Shown here piece by piece: positions 52,850 to 63,759 of a stretch of 64,000 nucleotides of DNA; position 1 is the first letter of the stretch; each line of letters starts with the position of its first letter. The notes under the pieces are model-generated. The model was not told the origin of the DNA and did not search any database. It saw only the letters and a list, made by a program, of their open reading frames with translations. This DNA is from Arion vulgaris (taxonomy: Eukaryota > Mollusca > Gastropoda > Stylommatophora > Arionidae). The translations under genes and the position numbers were made by a program. The stretch lies in NCBI GenBank assembly GCA_020796225.1, contig CM036755.1, forward strand, positions 17,735,317-17,799,316. The letters run 5' to 3'.

Positions 52850-54740
52850 GATTCTGTACATAAAACTTGCATAGATGTGAGAGTCTATCCCACACTACCA
52901 GGCTTCTGTACATAAAACTTGCACATATGAGAGAGTCTATCATACACTACCATGTTCTGTAAATAAAACTTGCACATATGAGAGAGTCTATCACACACTA
53001 CCAGGCTTCTGTACATAAAACTTGCACATATGAGAGAGTCTATCCCACACTACCAGGATTCTGTACATAAAACTTGCACATATGAGAGAGTCTATCACAC
53101 ACTACTAGGATTCTGTACATAAAACTTGCACATATGAGAGAGTCTATCCCACACTACCAGGATTCTGTACATAAAACTTGCACATATGAGAGAGTCTATC
53201 CCACACTACCAGGATTCTGTAAATAAAACTTGCACATATGAGAGAGTCTATCACACACTACCAGGATTCTGTACATAAAACTTGCACATATGAGAGAGTC
53301 TATCCCACACTACCAGGCTTCTGTACATAAAACTTGCACATATGAGAGAGTCTATCATACACTACCATGTTCTGTAAATAAAACTTGCACATATGAGAGA
53401 GTCTATCACACACTACCAGGATTCTGTACATAAAACTTGCACATATGAGAGAGTCTATCCTACACTACCAGGATTCTGTACATAAAACTTGCACATATGA
53501 GAGAGTCTATCCCACACTACCAGGATTCTGTAAATAAAACTTGCACATATGAGAGAGTCTATCACACACTACCAGGATTCTGTACATAAAACTTGCACAT
53601 ATGAGAGAGTCTATCCCACACTACCAGGCTTCTGTACATAAAACTTGCACATATGAGAGAGTCTATCACACACTACCAGGATTCTGTAAATAAAACTTGC
53701 ACATATGAGAGAGTCTATCACACACTACCAGGATTCTGTACATAAAACTTGCACATATGAGAGAGTCTATCCCACACTACCAGGCTTCTGTACATAAAAC
53801 TTGCACATATGAGAGAGTCTATCATACACTACCATGTTCTGTAAATAAAACTTGCACATATGAGAGAGTCTATCACACACTACCAGGATTCTGTACATAA
53901 AACTTGCACATATGAGAGAGTCTATCCCACACTACCAGGATTCTGTACATAAAACTTGCACATATGAGAGAGTCTATCCCACACTACCAGGATTCTGTAA
54001 ATAAAACTTGCACATATGAGAGAGTCTATCACACACTACCAGGATTCTGTAAATAAAACTTGCACATATGAGAGAGTCTATCACACACTACCAGGATTCT
54101 GTAATAAACTGCAAGAAGTCACAACTACGTTCTACATAAAACTGAAAGAGAGTCTATCCACACTACCAGGATTCTGTACATAAAACTTGCACATATGAGA
54201 GAGTCTATCCTACACTACCAGGATTCTGTACATAAAACTTGCACATATGAGAGAGTCTATCACACACTACCAGGATTCTGTACATAAAACTTGCATGGAT
54301 CATCAACTAAGATTTGACTAATGCACATAGAGTCTATCACACTACCAGGATTCTGTACATAAAACTTGCACATATGAGAGAGTCTATCACACACTACCAG
54401 GTTCTGTCTAACTGATAAGAGCTTCACTCGACTCATAATGAGAGAGTCTATCCACACTACCAGGATTCTGTACATAAAACTTGCACATATGAGAGAGTCT
54501 ATCCTACACTACCAGGATTCTGTACATGCATAAAACATTCTGCAACTAATGAGAGAGTCTATCACACACTACCAGGATTCTGTACATAAAACTCTATGAA
54601 GGTCTATCACTAGATGAGCTCTAGATCTCATCACACACTACCAGGATTCTGCACATAAAACTTCTACATATGAAGAGTCTATCATACACTACCATGTTCT
54701 GTACATAAAATTTGTACAAATGAGAGGGTATATCCCAGAC
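52850..54740. repeat. 52-bp tandem array (about 36 copies)
   Basis: CATAAAACTTGCACATATGA and GAGAGTCTATCACACACTAC. Clean until about 54090, then many units carry indels and foreign bases until 54660. Confidence 0.97.
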
Positions 54741-55105
54741 TACCAGGTTACTGAAGAAATGCTCTTGTACACAACAGATGGCTTTTCGATTCAGTACTGA
54801 AAATATTGTTCTTGTGAAAACTCTACGCTCCATTGATTTCAAGTCATCAGTGCACGGTGATGACTTAATAAAACGCTCTGAAATAATTTGGCACTAGGTG
54901 GCTGCCATCTCAGTTTGCAAGCAACCGCGGTGTTGCATTTTAGTTAGGGAACTCAGAAGATTGTAGGTCAGGTAAGTAAACAAAAATAACGGGAAAAACA
55001 GTCTTCAGAAAATAATTTTTGCTGGTTCATGAGTTATTGAGAGCATTATTTTGTTGTTTTTTTCAGTCGTAATATTTCCCGAAACTTCTGTTTGTCTCAT
55101 GCTTT
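54741..55105. other. Unassigned spacer
   Basis: No repeat or coding evidence. Confidence 0.4.
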
Positions 55106-55482
55106 ATTTCTTTTCTCTTTCTTTCTCTCTCTTTCTTTCTTTCTCTCTCTTTCTCTCTCTCTCTTTCTTTCTCTCTCTCTCTTTCTCTCTCTTTCTTTCT
55201 CTCTCTCGCTTTCACTCATTCTTTCTCTCTCTTCTTTCTTCTCTCTCTCTTGTTCTTTCTCTCTCTCTTTCCTCATTCTTTCTCTCTCTTCTTTCCTCTC
55301 TCCCTCGCTTTCTCTCTTCTCTTTCTCTCTCTCTCTCGCTTTGTCTCTCTCTTCTCTCGCTTTCTCTCTCTCGCTTTCTCTCTCTCCGCTTTCTCTCTCT
55401 CTCGCTTTCTCTCTCCCTCGCTTTCTATTTCTTACTCCTCGCTTTTCCTTCTCTCTCTCTCTCTCTCTCTCTCTCTGGTGCG
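55106..55482. repeat. CT/CTTT polypyrimidine tract
   Basis: CTTTCTCTCTCTTTCTTTCT words with sparse CGCTTT and CACTCATT breaks. Pyrimidine strand on plus. Confidence 0.96.
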
Positions 55483-55661
55483 CTTCGTGTCGGCTAAAGT
55501 AGGAACAATTGACAACATTTTGGCTCTAACGATGTTACTCAGTCACCATTGTTGACTTTTGTCAGTGCCATGAGATTGAACTGTAAGTATCTCTTCTGTT
55601 TTCTCTTCTTGATGTTCGTTTGTTGTCACGGTGTGCTCCAGCTGATCTCATTTAATCACAA

Positions 55662-56195
55662 GAATCTAGACAGATTACAGGAGAATCTAGACAGGCTTCA
55701 GGAGAATCTAGACAGACTTCAGGAGAACCTAGTCAGATTTCAGAGAACCTAGTCAGATTTCAGGAGAATCTAGACTTCAGGAGAATCTAGACAGACATGA
55801 GGAGAATCTAGGCAGACTTCATGAGAATCTAGACAGACCACTAGAATCTAGACAGATTTCAGGAGAATCTAGACATACTTCATGAGAATCTAGACAGACT
55901 TCACTATAATCTAGACAGATTTCAGGAGAATCTAGACATACTTCACTAGAATCTAGACAGACTTCACTAGAATCTAGACAGATTTCAGGAGAATCTAGAC
56001 AGACTTCACTAGAATCTAGACAGACTTCACTAGAATCTAGACAAATTTCAGGAGAATCTAGACAGACTTCATTATAATCTAGACAGACTTCACTAGAATC
56101 TAGACAGATTTCAGGAGAATCTAGACATGTTCGACCATAATCTAGGGAGATTCCACGAGAATCAACACACTCTCCGAGAATCTAGACATATCTCC
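55662..56195. repeat. 21-bp array (GAATCTAGACAGACTTCAC)
   Basis: GAGAATCTAGACAGACTTCA with GATTTCAGGA and CACTAGA variants, about 25 copies. Confidence 0.95.
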
Positions 56196-56214
56196 ACTTT
56201 CAATATAGACAATA

Positions 56215-56618
56215 ATTATTGCTCTATTTCCTGCCAACTATTGTTCTATTTCCTGCCAACTATTGTTCTATTTCCTACCAACTATTGCTCTATTTCCTAC
56301 CAACTATTGTTCTATTTCCTACCAACTATTGTTCTATTTCCTACCAACTATTGTTCTATTTCCTACCAACTATTGTTCTATTTCCTACCAACTATTGTTC
56401 TATTTCCTACCAACTATTGTTCTATTTCCTACCAACTATTGTTCTATTTCCTACCAACTATTGTTCTATTTAATACCAACTATTGTTCTATTTCCTACCA
56501 ACTATTGTTCTATTTCCTACCAATTATTGTTCTATTTCCTGCCAACTATTGCTTTATTTCCTACCAACTATTGTTCTATTTCCTACCAACTATTGTTCTA
56601 TTTCCTGCCAACTAGTAA
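56215..56618. repeat. 22-bp tandem array (about 18 copies)
   Basis: ACTATTGTTCTATTTCCTAC plus CA, nearly perfect. Several frames are open. Confidence 0.97.
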
Positions 56619-56639
56619 ATTAACTTTCTTCTCCTCTAA

Positions 56640-57114
56640 CCAAAAATGTCAGTACGATTTTACAAATAAATGACGCTTGGTTTGTTTTTTTCCCATGGAC
56701 AAATTAGTGAACTCTATATTTGTTTCTTACAAGATGAAGACGCCGACGTCTGAGCTCAGATCTTCTCAACGACATGAAAGAACACGTCTTGTTTACGTCA
56801 ATAAACAACTTGTGTACCTTGCAGGGCCCAGCTTGTTATGCCAGCAGAAGTTAAAACTTGGTCTGGCCTTTCTTAACTTGCACACAACCGGATACAGATG
56901 ACGTTTTGTGTCTTACAAACAACTGAATTCCAAAATGTGTCATTTTGCGGAATTTATTTTATTTTATTTATTTTATTTAAGTTTGACCGAATTTCTTTTG
57001 TTGGCTTTTCTAATAAATCGATAATTTTATGGAAGAAGAAGAAGAAGAAGAAGTAGTAAAGATGTTTGTCCAACTTTAAAATCAGTAGTTTAATACATTG
57101 ATTTAAAGTCTCTT
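56640..57114. other. Unassigned; ends with ATTTT and GAA runs
   Basis: A 74-aa frame at 56677-56901 is not recognised. (ATTTT)n at about 56953-56980 and (GAA)7 at about 57031-57052. Confidence 0.45.
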
Positions 57115-57490
57115 CTCCCTTTGCGTTCGCTCTTATCAACCAAGTTATTGGCTCTTACAGAAGCAAAGACTTCTGAAACAGTCAAGAAAATTACGTGGAG
57201 AAAAACAAACGGTGGATACAACCCAGGGCATGACAACATAAATACATTCAACAGAGAAACGCAGACCACAGTCGTCAGACTTAGAACGGGATACTGCGGT
57301 CTCAGAAAAGACGTGTATGGAATGGGTCTCATGGACTTGGCTGCCTACCCCTGTGAAGCACTAAAGCAGTCCCTAAAGCACATCATACCCCAGCATGAAC
57401 AGTATAAGAATGGAAATATGGCCAACAGGAAGAACCCTTCAGAACAAACTATGGGGGTCCGGTGATGACCTCAAGCGAACCGCCCTGTTT
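57115..57490 (+). mobile_element. L-h LINE RNase H-tail remnant
   Basis: FNRETQTTVVRLRTGYCGLR, KDVYGMGLMDLAAYPC, then in another frame NKLWGSGDDLKRTALFMTHT and GVVT, stop. This resembles the C-terminal part of Jockey/CR1-type LINE ORFs with an RNase H-like tail: an arginine-leucine-rich TGHCGL motif, then LWGS..DLxRTA. The polymerase is missing. It is the only member of this class in the window. Confidence 0.82.
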
Positions 57491-57825
57491 ATGACACATA
57501 CCGGAGTAGTCACATAGCAGAAGTTGATCGCAGGTGTCGAAGAAGCTATTTTTGATTTACGAGGTTTGCGTCAAGAACAGGAATACGTTTCCCCTCGTTT
57601 CATGTGAGTATACTTATGTAGGATAGGTGTATCCAATTATGTGGGCCTACGTAAAATTGTGGGTGTGTTTGACGAGACAATTCCTTACATTTTTAGACTT
57701 TTTTGTGCATTGAATGCCCAACACTTTCTATTGGTCACTGTTCAGCTACTCAATGCAACATGCGTTTGATCTACGCCAATGAGTGTGTTCATTCTTTACC
57801 CTTATTTATGACTAGGCGAGATCGT
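57491..57825. other. Unassigned spacer
   Basis: Nothing recognised. Confidence 0.4.
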
Positions 57826-58242
57826 TTCAGGTTGAACAATGATGAATGTTGAACAGTGACTTGTTTCAGGTTGAACATTGACTTGTTTCAAGTTTAACAA
57901 TGATGAATGTTGAACATTGACTTGTTTCAAGTTTAACAATGATGAATGTTGAACATTGACTTGTTTCAGGTTGAACAATGATGAATGTTGAACATTGACT
58001 TGTTTCAAGTTTAACAATGATGAATGTTGAACAATGATTTGTTTCAGGTTGAAAAATGATGAATGTTGAACATTGATTTGTTTCAGGTTGAACAATGATT
58101 TGTTTCAGGTTGAACAATGATTTGTTTCATGTTGAAAAATGATGAATGTTGAACATTGATTTGTTTCAGGTTGAACAATGATGAATGTTGAACATTGATT
58201 TGTTTCAGGTTGAACAATGATGAATGTTGAACATTGATTTGT
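57826..58242. repeat. 39-bp tandem array (about 10 copies)
   Basis: GAATGTTGAACATTGACTTG and TTTCAGGTTGAACAATGAT; unit composed of two related halves (GTTGAACA both sides). Confidence 0.95.
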
Positions 58243-58594
58243 CATATTAAAATGAAGGTTGTACGATATTTCAATGCAGCATAATAGTTTGATAAGAATT
58301 CTTTGTGATATTCGTTAGTTTAGTTGTCAGATCATCATTACTGTACGTCTAATACAGTCCATAAGTGTTCCAATCTCCTTCTCAGTATGTCTCTCATCGT
58401 GTGACAACTAACGACACCGGTTCTTTGTTGGTTTACTATTCTTCTCTAGCTACCAGTATAGTGCTCTTATCTAGCTATACCATATTTGACTTGCTATTCT
58501 TGCAGTCTGATTAGTGTTGTAGATTCACCACTATTACTTGAATCAGGGAATACGTCCTCTCACCCTTAGAATATTCAGAACAATAATACAACAT
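58243..58594. other. Spacer with a dispersed fragment at 58351-58405
   Basis: CAGTCCATAAGTGTTCCAAT through GTATGTCTCTCATCGTG matches 568-626. The rest is unassigned. Confidence 0.5.
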
Positions 58595-58945
58595 GCTAAA
58601 TCAAGGTTATATTATGTAACAAGTCAAGTTTAACACTAAGGAATATCAGTATTATGTAACAAGTCAAGTTTAACACTAAGGAATATCAGTATTATTACAT
58701 GCTAAATCAAGGTTATATTATGCAACAAGTCAAGTTTAACACTAAGGAATATCAGTATTATGTAACAAGTCAAGTTTAACACTAAGGAATATCAGTATTA
58801 TGTAACAAGTCAAGTTTAACACTAAGGAATATCAGTATTATTACATGCTAAATCAAGGTTATATTATGCAACAAGTCAAGTTTAACACTAAGGAATATCA
58901 GTATTATGTAACAAGTCAAGTTTAACAATAAGGAATATCAGTATT
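58595..58945. repeat. 40-bp array expanded from repeat E
   Basis: GTAACAAGTCAAGTTTAACA and CTAAGGAATATCAGTATT; every two to three units the longer piece ACATGCTAAATCAAGGTTAT is included. Confidence 0.96.
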
Positions 58946-59100
58946 ATTAACACTTTCGTGAATAAATAACCATAGGCGCATAGAATTGAGTAAAATTGCA
59001 TAAAAGCTTACAGTGTTTTATCAAACATATATAAAAACCAGCCCCCATTAAACATGAATTTTCGATTTCCCGTCTGCTATATGTTACGGCCGGAGGGGTC
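58946..59100 (+). repeat. Repeat E, continuation
   Basis: GAATAAATAACCATAGG, GAATTGAGTAAAATTGCATA, ATCAAACATATATAAAAACC, CCATTAAACATGAATTTTCG. Matches the minus strand of 31010-31150 and, weakly, 43290-43390. Confidence 0.82.
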
Positions 59101-59146
59101 CAAATTCTGAAAATTGTTGTTTAGAACAGTGTTGTGCGAATCTGAT

Positions 59147-59440
59147 TTTCTTTAGCACCGTGTATGTAGTAAACTTTATCTATCTTTAACACCGCGGCGT
59201 AGTAAACTTTATAACTAATCTTTAACACCGCGGCGTAGTAAACTTTATAACTAATCTTTAACACCGCGGCGTAGTAAACTTTATAACTAATCTTTAACAC
59301 CGCGGCGTAGTAAACTTTATAACTAATCTTTAACACCGCGGCGTAGTAAACTTTATAACTAATCTTTAACACCGCGGCGTAGTAAACTTTATAACTAATC
59401 TTTAGCACCGTGGCGTAGTAAACTTTATAACTAATCTTTT
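59147..59440. repeat. 36-bp tandem array (about 8 copies)
   Basis: ACACCGCGGCGTAGTAAACT and TTATAACTAATCTTTA. 36 is divisible by three, so the minus strand is open over 95 codons. Terminal units are the most diverged. Confidence 0.97.
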
Positions 59441-59760
59441 TCTTTTAATTCATGTTTACACTCATTGGAAAAATGCAGGTAGACGTCGTCCATATATTGA
59501 ATATCCCCCAGTAATGTACTAGTCTGCCTCTTGTTGTTGAGAGATGAGTGCATGTTTCTCTAACTTGAGACGATAGACAGAAAAATACTGTTACATACCA
59601 TCTTGTTGATATGCACGGTATGCCTCTTGTTATCTTGGTCAAATCCTCAGCTGCAAGTGCGGGAAACACGTCTCGGTGCAGTAATTATCAACAAGCAAAG
59701 CTTCAATTGTTGGCATTAGTTACAGGATGTCTCATCGTTTCTCGATAAAAAAACGAGACA
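59441..59760. other. Unassigned spacer
   Basis: A 74-aa minus-strand frame, not recognised. Confidence 0.4.
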
Positions 59761-60035
59761 GTAAGAGAAGCAGCGAGAGAGAGTGAGGGGGAGAGAATGG
59801 GAGACACAGAGAGAGAGAGAGGAAGACAGAGAGTGATGGAGACAGAGGGAAAGGGAGACGGAGAGAAAGACAGACAGAGAGAGAGGGAGACGGAGAGAGT
59901 TAAATGGGGGCGACACAGAGATAAGGAGACAGAGAGAGAGAGAAGACAACCAGACAGAGAGAGAGAAGACAACCAGACAGAGAGAGAGAAGATAACCAGA
60001 CAGAGAGAGGGAGACAGAGAGAGATCGGGACACAT
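59761..60035. repeat. GA-rich polypurine tract with a ~22-bp sub-repeat
   Basis: GAGAGAGAGAAGACAACCAG occurs three times at 59935-60005 in a GAGA/GACAGA background. Confidence 0.95.
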
Positions 60036-60044
60036 TGAGAAAGA

Positions 60045-60420
60045 GAAACAGAGAATGCTGGGCGTATCACGAAGAGACCTGTTTAAAAACAAAGATATCA
60101 GTGAAAAAAGTGGGTGCAACATCAATACTAAACTTCATCAAGAAACAACAAATTAAATGGTTCGGCAACATAAGCAGATTACCAACAGACAGTGCGCCTT
60201 AAAGAGCAATGCTACTCAGAATACAGTGGATACAAAGTAAAATGCCGTCCAGGCAAAAGGTGGACATCAGAAATAACAGAGGCTATGAAAGACACTATTT
60301 ATGAAGCTCACACACAAAGCCTGTTCTAGAAATCTCTTCTTACCCTGACGCTGTGAGGCAACAGCAGGATTAGAGAAACAGAAAACGACAGAATATTTGG
60401 AAGGAACAATTGCAACAATA
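60045..60420 (+). mobile_element. L-c LINE 3' remnant
   Basis: DLFKNKDISEKSGCNINTK, then in shifted frames IKKQQIKWFGNISRLPTDSA, and KTLFMKLTHKACSRNLFLP. Collinear with 8490-8806. It meets L-d tail to tail at 60420. Confidence 0.88.
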
Positions 60421-60880
60421 TCTTCCTTCTTCTTCTGTTCCATCATTTACTTCTTTATACAAGTGTGGGGGCGTAGTGATCTTGTGTGTACTGGTTTTAA
60501 AGCACTTTGTAAGCTGATATTCATTTTCGTAAGGCTGTTCTTGATGCCGTCGCTCCATCTTTTGCGTGGTCTTCCTCTTGCTTTGTACTCATTATACTTT
60601 TTCTGTGTGGCTCTCTTGGTAGGTGATACCAGGGCATTCTTGTCAGGTGTCCAAACCATTTAATCTATTGTTCTTTTATGAATTGCATGACTGGTTTCAC
60701 ATCCAGTCTTCTTCTGATTTCTTCATTTCTAATTTTGTCTCTTATTGTCCACCTGCAGCTTCTCTAAGACACCTCATCTCTGTCATTATGATTTTCCGCT
60801 CATTAGCTGCTGTTATTGGCCATGTTTGACACTGGTAACATAGTGTTGGCCAGAAAATCGTTCTTATGAGATTTGCTTTA
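60421..60880 (-). mobile_element. L-d LINE 3' remnant with GAAGAAGAAGG end
   Basis: The minus strand reads IFWPTLCYQCQTWPITAANE, IIMTEMRCL, then KRATQKKYNEYKARGRPRKR, WSDGIKNSLTKMNISL, and after the stop a short 3' UTR ending GGAACAGAAGAAGAAGG. There is a frameshift near MVWTPDKNAL. Best copy of L-d here. Confidence 0.92.
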
Positions 60881-61117
60881 GTTGTTAGTGGTATCTCTTT
60901 ATGTGACAACAGTGTTGTTAAATGTCCCAGTACTTAGTTAGCTTTTGTGCAACGGTTGACGATTTCGCTATCTTCACTGCACAACCTTATATCTCTGAGC
61001 TAGGAGAAGGCACGTCTATATGGCGGAGGGACACTGATAATAAGGAAAGCAAGCTTTCACGCAACAATCAGTCAGACGCGCCATTCCAGGCAACCTGATT
61101 AAGATTGAATTCATGGG
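60881..61117. other. Unassigned spacer
   Basis: Nothing recognised. Confidence 0.35.
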
Positions 61118-61668
61118 AGTGGGGGGCTCTGTGGCGTAGAGGTTTGGTGCTCGTTTCTTGTGCAAAAGGTAACAGATTCGCTCCCTCGTGAAGACATCTG
61201 AATATTTTTCCAGAGATACCTGATCTCAGTGTAGATGAAATCGAGTTCCTAGTCCTATCGGAGACGGACGATAAAAGTAGGTTCCGTGGTCAATTTGAGC
61301 AGTAAAAGAACCATTGGCAGTTCAAAATTGAGAAGAGCAGATGAAAAGCTGCTGCTGGGCAAAATTCATTAGAAAAGATTTAAAATTAAATTTACAAAAA
61401 TATTTTCACCATCTTCAAAATTACATCAGGGACCTCGATGCTGAGTTCGTGCATTGCAGCTGAGATCTTCCTGTAGAAAGAGATGGCAGCACACATGTTT
61501 ACTCACCGAAGTGCAATGATGATGTTCTATCGTCATCTGTAAAAGAGATGGCAGCACACATGTTACTCACCGAGTGCAATGATGATGTTCCTATCGTCAT
61601 GGTAAGAAAGAGATGGCAGCACACATGTTTACTCACCGAAGTGCAATGATGATAGTCCTATCAATCAA
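61118..61668 (+). mobile_element. F3 SINE, most complete copy, with internal triplication
   Basis: GGCTCTGTGGCGTAGAGGTT (A-box-like), GTAACAGATTCGCTCCC (degenerate B box), ATCTCAGTGTAGATGAAATC, ATTACATCAGGGACC, then AAGAGATGGCAGCACACATG / CACCGA / GTGCAATGATGATG three times at 61475-61645, and a short ATCAATCAATG tail. Confidence 0.92.
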
Positions 61669-61795
61669 TGAATTATAGTGGAGTAAGAAGAAGAACTGCA
61701 CCGCCTTTGATTACTGGGGATAGCAGTGCACGGGATGAAGGACATTTTATTAAGAGCAATTTTTTAATTCACCGTTTAAAGATTAGCATCATTTA

Positions 61796-61959
61796 CAGTG
61801 GCGGCTCGTTATTAAGGCCAGTTGGCCAGGCCCCATAAAAATAATGTGTAACGTGCATTTACTATTTAATAAATTAAAATATAACCTAATCCAAAACCAT
61901 GATTTTTCCGAAAATGTGTGTCTGGCCCCACCAACAAAAAGGATCATCATCCGCCACTG
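61796..61959. mobile_element. H3, 164-bp hAT-like MITE with perfect 8-bp TSD
   Basis: TIRs CAGTGGCGGCTCG and (reverse complement of right end) CAGTGGCGGATGATG. TSD ATCATTTA at 61788-61795 and 61960-61967, identical. Internal GGCC-rich blocks near each end (GGCCAGTTGGCCAGGCCCC). No coding capacity. Confidence 0.95.
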
Positions 61960-61984
61960 ATCATTTATAAAATAGACTATGTAG

Positions 61985-62070
61985 CGTCTGACAGAATTGA
62001 TTAGAGTGCGTTTCTCCTGCTGGAGACCTGGGTTAATTCTACGGTAAGGTCACGGAGTTTTTTATGTGGA
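61985..62070 (+). other. Weak tRNA-like head
   Basis: GACCTGGGTTAATTCTACGG resembles a B box with one mismatch. No body is recognised before the F2 copy. Confidence 0.3.
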
Positions 62071-62159
62071 GGGAATAATGAAAACATCCTTACCTGAACA
62101 GTTTGGCGGCGACTGCACTAGCTATGCGGCCATTAAATTCTACAGGCCCATGTCCCTCC

Positions 62160-62412
62160 TCGCCCGAGTGATTACCGAGGCCCAAATTTGGGGTGTAAAG
62201 AATAGAACCACTGTTATCTGCCAGTCATGTCGTAAGAGGCGAATAAGGAGGTTTGGATGAAATCGGATGCATGTGTCCTAAATGTGTAGAAGTCTGCGTT
62301 TAGAGGTCTACCAAATCAATGTGCAACGTATACACATTCTCGGCAAAGATCAAACATATCACAAAGAGTGATTAAAATTGGTCGTAAAGAACGAACGCAA
62401 AGAAGAAGATGC
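62160..62412 (+). mobile_element. F2 SINE, full length
   Basis: CGAGTGATTACCGAGGCCCA head, CATGTCGTAAGAGGCGAATA core, GGCAAAGATCAAACATATCA 3' region, ending AACGCAAAGAAGAAG. A loose TSD candidate GCCCATGTCCCTC / GCCCCCTGTCCTTC flanks it. Confidence 0.92.
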
Positions 62413-62868
62413 CCCCTGTCCTTCACCGTCTAAAAGCGGTATTACAGTCAGTAAGATAGTTTTTTTAAAATAAAAATAGAGAGAAGTAAAATTGGTCAGA
62501 AGTAAGTTAGATTAACGGATTTCTCATCGGCAGCAGACGCATCGAAGGGAGGGGGTTGCTGAGCTTGGACGTTCAGTGAATCGATAGTCAATTTGCTTTA
62601 TCTATCTACTAGACTCCTGGAACGACATGTGAAAAGCGGTTGTGATTTATAATGGCTGACAAGTTTGTGGATAGAATTCTGCATCCTGATAGATCATTTT
62701 CTCTCCTTAGAGATTTGTGATATATTTGTGCGAGATTGTCTACTGGTCTAGGGGAGATAACTAAATTACTTTCCATAATCTATTTATTATTGTTGTCTCC
62801 CGTTGCTGAAGTTTGCAGGGAAATGTGATATGGTGCAGGGAAACATTTCTGGGAGTTCTAGAGGTGAT
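62413..62868. other. Unassigned; possible small GGGGAGATAAC MITE
   Basis: GGGGAGATAACT at about 62751 and the inverse TTGTTGTCTCCC at about 62790 are 4-letter-similar inverted ends about 50 bp apart. Too short to classify. Confidence 0.35.
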
Positions 62869-62869
62869 T

Positions 62870-63100
62870 AATGTGTGAGGGCTCTAGAGGCCTTCAATGT
62901 GTAGGGGTCCTAGAGTCCTTCAATGTGTAGGGTTCTAGAGACTTTCAATGTGTAGAGGTTCAGAGACCTTCAAATGGGAGGGTCAGAGGCTCTAAATGTG
63001 AGGGTTCTAGAGCTTGAATGTAGGGTCTGGGTGTGGGGTTCTAGAGGCCTTCAATGTGGAGGTTCTAGAGGCTTAATGGTAGTGGGGCTTCGATGACAAC
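62870..63100. repeat. ~26-bp array (TTCTAGAGGCCTTCAATGTG)
   Basis: The unit is recognisable to about 62960 and then decays with frequent deletions. Confidence 0.88.
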
Positions 63101-63526
63101 CTCAAGGTACTTGGTTCAGAGGCCTCAATGGTGAGGCAATTTGAGGCAATTAAGTTCTGGGATTCTAGAGGCCTTAAAATGTCAATTCAGAGCAATGACA
63201 ATACTGGAGGGTTCTAGAAAACCCTTTCAATGTTGTGGAGTGACGTCAAGGAGGCTTTTCAAACGGGAAGGAGCGTAAAGGTAATCATAATTGGGTCTAA
63301 AACATCGAATGTAGGTCGTGTGTGGGGAATTGGAAGCTAATCAACGTGGAACGATGTAGTTAATCGTAGTGGGGACATGGAGGTTTAATCATGTGGCAAT
63401 CTTGGAAGCGATATTAGTTTTTGGATACGAAGGTAGATCAATTCGAAGAGGGTAATCGATATGTGGGCATGAGGTAATCGAGTCGTTATACGTGTGGATA
63501 ATCATTGTAAGGAGGAAAACTGGGGA
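63101..63526. repeat. Degraded repeat tract
   Basis: Fragments of GGTTCTAGAGGCCTT and GGTAATCG are visible, but units cannot be phased. Confidence 0.5.
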
Positions 63527-63678
63527 TCGATGTGGTAATCGATGTGGTAATCGATATGTGGGGACATGAGGTAATCGATGAGGTAATCGATATGTGGGGA
63601 CATGAGGTAATCGATGTGGTAATCGATGTGGTAATCGATATGTGGGGACATGAGGTAATCGATGAGGTAATCGATGTA
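63527..63678. repeat. GAGGTAATCGAT array with GGTAATCGATATGTGGGGAC higher-order unit
   Basis: 12-bp and ~60-bp periods are both visible. It is short and clean. Confidence 0.93.
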
Positions 63679-63759
63679 TATTGGTGGCCTTGAAAACGTC
63701 AATACATGAACCTTAAAATGTTCGTCCATTGGCGCGATAAATGTTGGTGGTTCCAGAGA

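Noticed and set aside
57121..57465. A 114-codon frame taken at first for a host gene.
   Set aside because: The TGYCGLR and LWGS..DLKRTA motifs are those of a LINE C-terminus, and the motifs lie in two frames.
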